Origin: CAYLPJ01 sp964385465
GTDB taxonomy: Bacteria > Planctomycetota > Phycisphaerae > SM23-33
Reading direction: 5' to 3'
DNA: 64,000 bases
Assembly: GCA_964385465.1 (NCBI GenBank)
Contig: CAYLPJ010000021.1
Coordinates: 1 to 64,000 of the forward strand
Positions 60,879 to 64,000 of this stretch are shown here, in pieces (the first letter of the stretch is position 1; the number at the start of each line of letters is the position of its first letter). A program made the position numbers and the translations under genes. The notes beneath the pieces were generated by a model that was not told the origin of the DNA, did not search any database, and saw nothing but the letters and a program-made list of their open reading frames with translations.

Positions 60879-61910
60879 ATGGGCAAAGGAAAGAAGACAT
60901 CCGAAACGTATCGCTCCCTCGCCGGCCGCTCGCGGCGGCCGGTGGCGGCCCTGGCGGTCGCGGCGGCGGTCATGCTGGGGGCCCTGGCGCCGGTGTGGGC
61001 CGGTGAGCCCAGCTCCGGTGGCTGGCTGGACGCGACCCGCGGCCTGGCCGCGGCCGTTGAGGAAGAGCCGGTTCCCGAGAAGGCCCCCGTGCCGGAGGGG
61101 GCTGGCGAAGAGGCCGTCACCAAGTGCCTGCCCATCGGCCTGGCCGTGGACTACACGCTCGTCAGCGACTACATCTGGCGCGGGGTGAACTTCAGCGAGT
61201 ACCACGGCGAGGGCAGGGAGGACCTCAACCACCAGCTCGGTGTGGGCGCGTCGTACGACACCGGCGGCTTCGGCACGATCGCGGCGGGCTTCTGGTTCGA
61301 GTGGTACGCCGGGCAGACGGAGATGGATTCGGCCAGCGATGACAGCCTCCAGGAAGTCGACTACACGCTGTCCTGGGCGTACGACATCGAGGCGATCGCC
61401 ACGAGCGTCGAGATCGGATGGATCTGGTACCAGTTTCCGCAGACCGAAGGCGAGAACGCCTGCACGCAGGAATGGTACATCGCCCTCGGATTCGACGACA
61501 GTTGCCTGTTCGGCACCGAGAACCCGGTCCTCAACCCGTACGTGGCGTACTACATGGATGTCGACGACAACGCCGGCGGACAGTGGCTCGAGATGGGCAT
61601 CAGCCATGATTTCGCCTTCGCCGACATGGGCGCCGCCCAGACGCCCGTGCTCAAGGACCTGACCGTCACCCCGTCGCTTGTGCTTGGGGTGGACCACACG
61701 TACTTCCACGACTCCACCCAGTTGGCGAACCTGACCTACGGCCTCGCCGCTACGTACGACCTCAGCGGCGCGCTGAACATCCCCGAGAAGTACGGCGCGA
61801 TCGGCCTGACCGGGTTCCTGAACTTCAGCCAGGCTCTCGGCCTCGGCCACGATATCGACGACTACGACGACGTCCTCTACGGCGGCTTCACTCTCGGCTG
61901 GGAGTGGTAA
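60879..61910 (+). CDS. Putative outer-membrane beta-barrel (TorF-like porin) linked to ammonium transport
   Basis: The 343-residue product has a signal peptide (about 1-41: basic start, then LAVAAAVMLGALAPVWAG) and a low-complexity acidic linker. The rest is alternating beta strands with many aromatic belt residues, including VDYTLVSDYIWRGVNFSEYHG, the opening motif of TorF-type putative porins, and FGTIAAGFWFEWYAGQTEM. It ends in Trp (GGFTLGWEW), the C-terminal aromatic signature of outer-membrane barrels. It is the third gene after amt and glnK behind the same sigma-54 promoter, so it may admit ammonium or another nitrogen source across the outer membrane; this is inference. Confidence 0.75.
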   Translation: MGKGKKTSETYRSLAGRSRRPVAALAVAAAVMLGALAPVWAGEPSSGGWLDATRGLAAAVEEEPVPEKAPVPEGAGEEAVTKCLPIGLAVDYTLVSDYIWRGVNFSEYHGEGREDLNHQLGVGASYDTGGFGTIAAGFWFEWYAGQTEMDSASDDSLQEVDYTLSWAYDIEAIATSVEIGWIWYQFPQTEGENACTQEWYIALGFDDSCLFGTENPVLNPYVAYYMDVDDNAGGQWLEMGISHDFAFADMGAAQTPVLKDLTVTPSLVLGVDHTYFHDSTQLANLTYGLAATYDLSGALNIPEKYGAIGLTGFLNFSQALGLGHDIDDYDDVLYGGFTLGWEW

Positions 61911-61967
61911 GCCGGACCGCCGGGACGCCTCGTCTTCGACGACGCACGGGTGTGCGTGCGGGCCGGA

Positions 61968-61992
61968 GGCGGGGGAGGCGTTCTCCCCCGCC
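61968..61992 (+). terminator. Hairpin after the first amt operon
   Basis: GGCGGGGGAG and CTCCCCCGCC form a perfect ten-base stem around GCGTT, 58 bases after the barrel stop. There is no T-tract, so termination would depend on structure or Rho. Confidence 0.5.
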
Positions 61993-62227
61993 CCGCCCGC
62001 GCGACTCGCACAGCCGGCCCGAAAGCCGGCCGACAGTGGCATCCGACGACGACAGCGACGGGCGGCTGCTTTCTACAGATACAGAAGCACTGCGGTACTT
62101 TAGGTATCCGACCGGTCGACGCTCTTCTCTCTACATGAGGAACCGCCCTACGCACGCGACGCCTGCGGGCTGAGCCGCGGGCATATGGGAGGTTCCTCGC
62201 TCCTCTCTGACATTCCAGGCCGTCACT

Positions 62228-62305
62228 CGCAGCGCCGAGCAGCCTTGCCCGGTCGGAGTCTCACTCCGGCCTGCCCTTTCAGCCCAAGCCGCTCTCGGCG
62301 CTGCG
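62228..62305. other. Unexplained structured element between the two amt operons
   Basis: CGCAGCGCCGAG (62228-62239) and CTCGGCGCTGCG (62294-62305) are a perfect 12-base inverted repeat. Inside it CGGAGT and ACTCCG (62254-62268) form a second hairpin, and TTCCAG/CTGGAA outside it could extend the fold. No gene is visible in 61993-62519. It could be a small RNA or an attenuator. Confidence 0.4.
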
Positions 62306-62436
62306 TCTTTGCGCACCCATCGGCAATGCAGTAACCCAGGGAGCGTCGGGCACTGGAAGGTAGGGAGTCTCGCTGGGGGGAAGGACACGGGCGCCGCCTT
62401 GGAGGGCACACAGAAATGTAGCATCACCGCGTGCAG

Positions 62437-62454
62437 GGCTACATAAATGTAGCC
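62437..62454 (+). promoter_or_regulatory. Perfect 18-bp palindrome upstream of the second sigma-54 promoter
   Basis: GGCTACATAAATGTAGCC is fully palindromic and contains the motif TACATAAATGT shared with the first operon. A half-site ATGTAGCA occurs at 62416-62423, 31 bases (three turns) from the matching half of the palindrome. It lies about 76 bases before the -24 element, as expected for an activator site. Confidence 0.6.
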
Positions 62455-62519
62455 ATTATCGTGTCAACCACAGAAGCGTTGACTGCGCAAGGCCCTGTAT
62501 AATCAACAGATACAATGTG

Positions 62520-62535
62520 TGGCACGAGGTGTGCA
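62520..62535 (+). promoter_or_regulatory. Sigma-54 promoter of the second amt-glnK unit
   Basis: TGGCACGAGGTGTGCA has the invariant GG (62521-62522) and GC (62533-62534) exactly ten bases apart and matches the -24 box fully. It shows that the upstream in-frame ATG at 62515 cannot be the start of the amt gene, because it would precede transcription. Confidence 0.8.
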
Positions 62536-62589
62536 TTGTGTTTGACGGCAAGATGGTTGTTCCGTTGGGCGCAAGGAAAGGGCACACAC

Positions 62590-63960
62590 GTGATCGAGCA
62601 ACGAACGGGGGCGAGGAGACTGTTCATTCTGTTCGCCGGCCTGATTGTGGTCTGCGCGGGGGCCGGCATAGCGCATGCCGCCGACGGTGAAGCACTGGTG
62701 GTCCCGGGCATTCACATGGCCGTCGATACCGTTTGGGTGCTCGTGTCGGCATTTCTGGTGTTTTTCATGCAGGCCGGGTTCGGCATGGTCGAGGCCGGCT
62801 TCATTCGTTCGAAGAACACGTGCAACATCCTGACGAAGAACTTCATCGATTACTGTTCGGCCAGCTTGATGTTCTTCCTGGTCGGCTATGCATTCATGTT
62901 CGGCAACGGGAACGGGTTCATCGGCTGGTCCGGCTTCGGCCTCTCCGGCGTGCCGGACATCATTCCGGGCACGAACCTGCCCAAGTGGGCTTTCTGGCTC
63001 TTCCAGGCCGCGTTCTGCGGGGCGGCGGCGACGATCGTCGCCGGCGGGATGGCCAGCCGCATGAAGTTCCACGCGTATCTGATGTACACGGTGGTCATCA
63101 GCGGGCTTGTCTACCCGATCATCGGCCACTGGGTCTGGGGCGGGGGGTGGCTTGCGGAGATGGGCTTCGGGGACTTTGCCGGCTCGACTGTGGTCCACGC
63201 CACCGGCGGCTGGGCTGCGCTGGCGGGGACGCTCCTGCTGGGGCCCCGAACGGGAAAATTCGTCAACGGCGGCATCAAGGCGATCCCGGGGCATAACATT
63301 CCCCTGGCCAGTCTGGGTGTGTTCATCCTGTGGTTCGGGTGGTTCGGGTTCAATCCCGGCAGCACGCTCGGGGTCGCCGGTGACGGCGGAAACGCCGCGG
63401 CCCTGGTCGCCATGAACACCAACCTTGCCGCTGCCGCCGGGGCGGTCACCGCGATGGTCACCATCTGGCTGGCCTCTGGCAAGCCCGACCTGAGCATGAC
63501 CATGAACGGCTGCCTGGCCGGACTGGTTGCGATTACCGCGCCGTGCGCGTTCGTCTCGGCCCCGGCCGCGATCGCCATCGGTGCGGTCGGCGGCGTGATT
63601 GTGGTCCTGGGCGCGCTGCTGCTGGACCGCCTGTACATCGACGACCCCGTCGGGGCCGTGCCCGTCCATGGCATGAATGGCGTGTGGGGGACGCTGGCGG
63701 TGGGGCTGTTCGGACAGAAGTCCCTCGGCCTCGCCGGCGACGGACTCTTCGCCGGCGGCGGGTTCGGACAGCTCGGCATCCAGGCCCTCGGCGTCGCGGC
63801 CGCGTCGGCGTTCGTTTTCGTCACGATGGGCCTGGTGTTCCTGCTGATCAAGCTGACGGTGGGTCTCCGCGTCGGGCGTGACGAGGAGCTCCGCGGGCTG
63901 GACATCGGGGAACACGGCATGGAGGCCTACGCGGGCTTCCAGATCTTCGTCACCGAATGA
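62590..63960 (+). CDS. amt: Ammonium transporter (Amt/MEP/Rh family), second copy
   Basis: The 456-residue product starts at GTG 62590, seven bases after AAGGAAAGG and downstream of the sigma-54 promoter. The resulting N-terminus MIEQRTGARRLFILFAGLIVVCAG is a signal peptide. The Amt body is complete, with the twin histidines in AGSTVVHATGG and PVHGMNGVWGT and the regulatory tail RGLDIGEHGMEAYAGFQIF. It resembles the first copy along its whole length (for example VFFMQAGFGMVEAGF), which indicates gene duplication. It is followed by a second glnK that is cut by the window edge. Confidence 0.94.
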   Translation: MIEQRTGARRLFILFAGLIVVCAGAGIAHAADGEALVVPGIHMAVDTVWVLVSAFLVFFMQAGFGMVEAGFIRSKNTCNILTKNFIDYCSASLMFFLVGYAFMFGNGNGFIGWSGFGLSGVPDIIPGTNLPKWAFWLFQAAFCGAAATIVAGGMASRMKFHAYLMYTVVISGLVYPIIGHWVWGGGWLAEMGFGDFAGSTVVHATGGWAALAGTLLLGPRTGKFVNGGIKAIPGHNIPLASLGVFILWFGWFGFNPGSTLGVAGDGGNAAALVAMNTNLAAAAGAVTAMVTIWLASGKPDLSMTMNGCLAGLVAITAPCAFVSAPAAIAIGAVGGVIVVLGALLLDRLYIDDPVGAVPVHGMNGVWGTLAVGLFGQKSLGLAGDGLFAGGGFGQLGIQALGVAAASAFVFVTMGLVFLLIKLTVGLRVGRDEELRGLDIGEHGMEAYAGFQIFVTE

Positions 63961-63987
63961 GCACCCGGGAGAAAGGGAGCCGCAACG

Positions 63988-64000
63988 ATGCGACTGATTA
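63988..64000 (+). CDS. glnK: P-II protein GlnK, second copy (5-prime end only)
   Basis: Only the first codons (MRLI) are in the window. They match the first glnK, follow GAAAGGGAG, and lie 27 bases after the second amt, so a second amt-glnK pair is very likely. The gene continues past the edge. Confidence 0.7.

Noticed and set aside
62131..62427. 98-residue minus-strand frame between the amt units
   Set aside because: No ribosome site, no domain, Arg/Ala-rich composition, and it lies over the inverted repeats.
62515..62589. ATG at 62515 as start of the second amt gene
   Set aside because: It lies upstream of the predicted transcription start of the sigma-54 promoter and adds a non-signal sequence rich in Cys and Arg. 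The GTG at 62590 has a ribosome site and yields a signal peptide.

Overview
The window is GC-rich bacterial DNA with dense genes on both strands, many of them overlapping at start and stop codons. The gene content suggests a Planctomycetota bacterium, perhaps of the class Phycisphaerae. It has exported quinoprotein-type propellers, an FG-GAP repeat protein, a Tat-exported sugar-isomerase-like TIM barrel, a Gfo/Idh/MocA oxidoreductase with a GH88-like hydrolase, and Kdo/LPS genes that imply an outer membrane. This placement is inferred from gene content; no rRNA is present. A run of exactly 100 N inside a 40-bp tandem repeat shows that this is a scaffolded draft, possibly a metagenome assembly.

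Layout. 1-7.2 kb: two exported toroid-fold proteins in one operon, an Eis-like acetyltransferase, a zinc-ribbon/vWA membrane protein, a YggS-type PLP protein and a DJ-1/PfpI protein, then the gapped repeat and tRNA-Ala(CGC). 7.4-17.6 kb: a methyltransferase/quinoprotein fusion, a SprT-like zinc protease, an FG-GAP protein, lipoprotein MsrB, a PAS histidine kinase, a cold-shock protein with a long leader, a 47-residue membrane peptide and a secreted zinc protease. 17.8-24.3 kb: a four-gene oligopeptide ABC importer whose binding protein is fused to a permease. 24.4-36.7 kb: a quinoprotein propeller, a YetA-like polysaccharide lyase, a HAD phosphatase, an FmdB zinc ribbon, UbiE/MenG, a degenerate SDR, a possible C25-type protease, a TIM barrel and a metzincin-like protein. 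36.7-43.9 kb: an LplT/Aas-type lysophospholipid pair with an embedded acyl carrier domain, and a uronate-type trio (GH88, cupin, MocA). 43.9-58.6 kb: DsbD, a HEAT-repeat protein, rpmH, an MFS transporter, a CYTH phosphatase, an M50 protease, kdsD-kdsC-LptC/LptA-like, LarE and a double ABC-2 permease. 58.8-64 kb: two ammonium-transport units, amt-glnK-outer membrane barrel and amt-glnK (the second glnK is cut by the window edge). Each is preceded by a near-consensus sigma-54 promoter with exact GG-N10-GC spacing.

The clearest new structures are three. (1) A family of three 162-bp near-palindromic intergenic repeats, each with one end (TAAGCGG) supplying the TAA stop codon of a neighbouring gene. 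(2) The paired sigma-54 ammonium regulon, with a shared upstream motif TACATAARTGT, a P-II protein lacking Tyr51 and a co-transcribed outer-membrane barrel. (3) A 1086-residue protein that appears to join an LptC-like anchor to many LptA/OstA-like segments, directly behind kdsD-kdsC.
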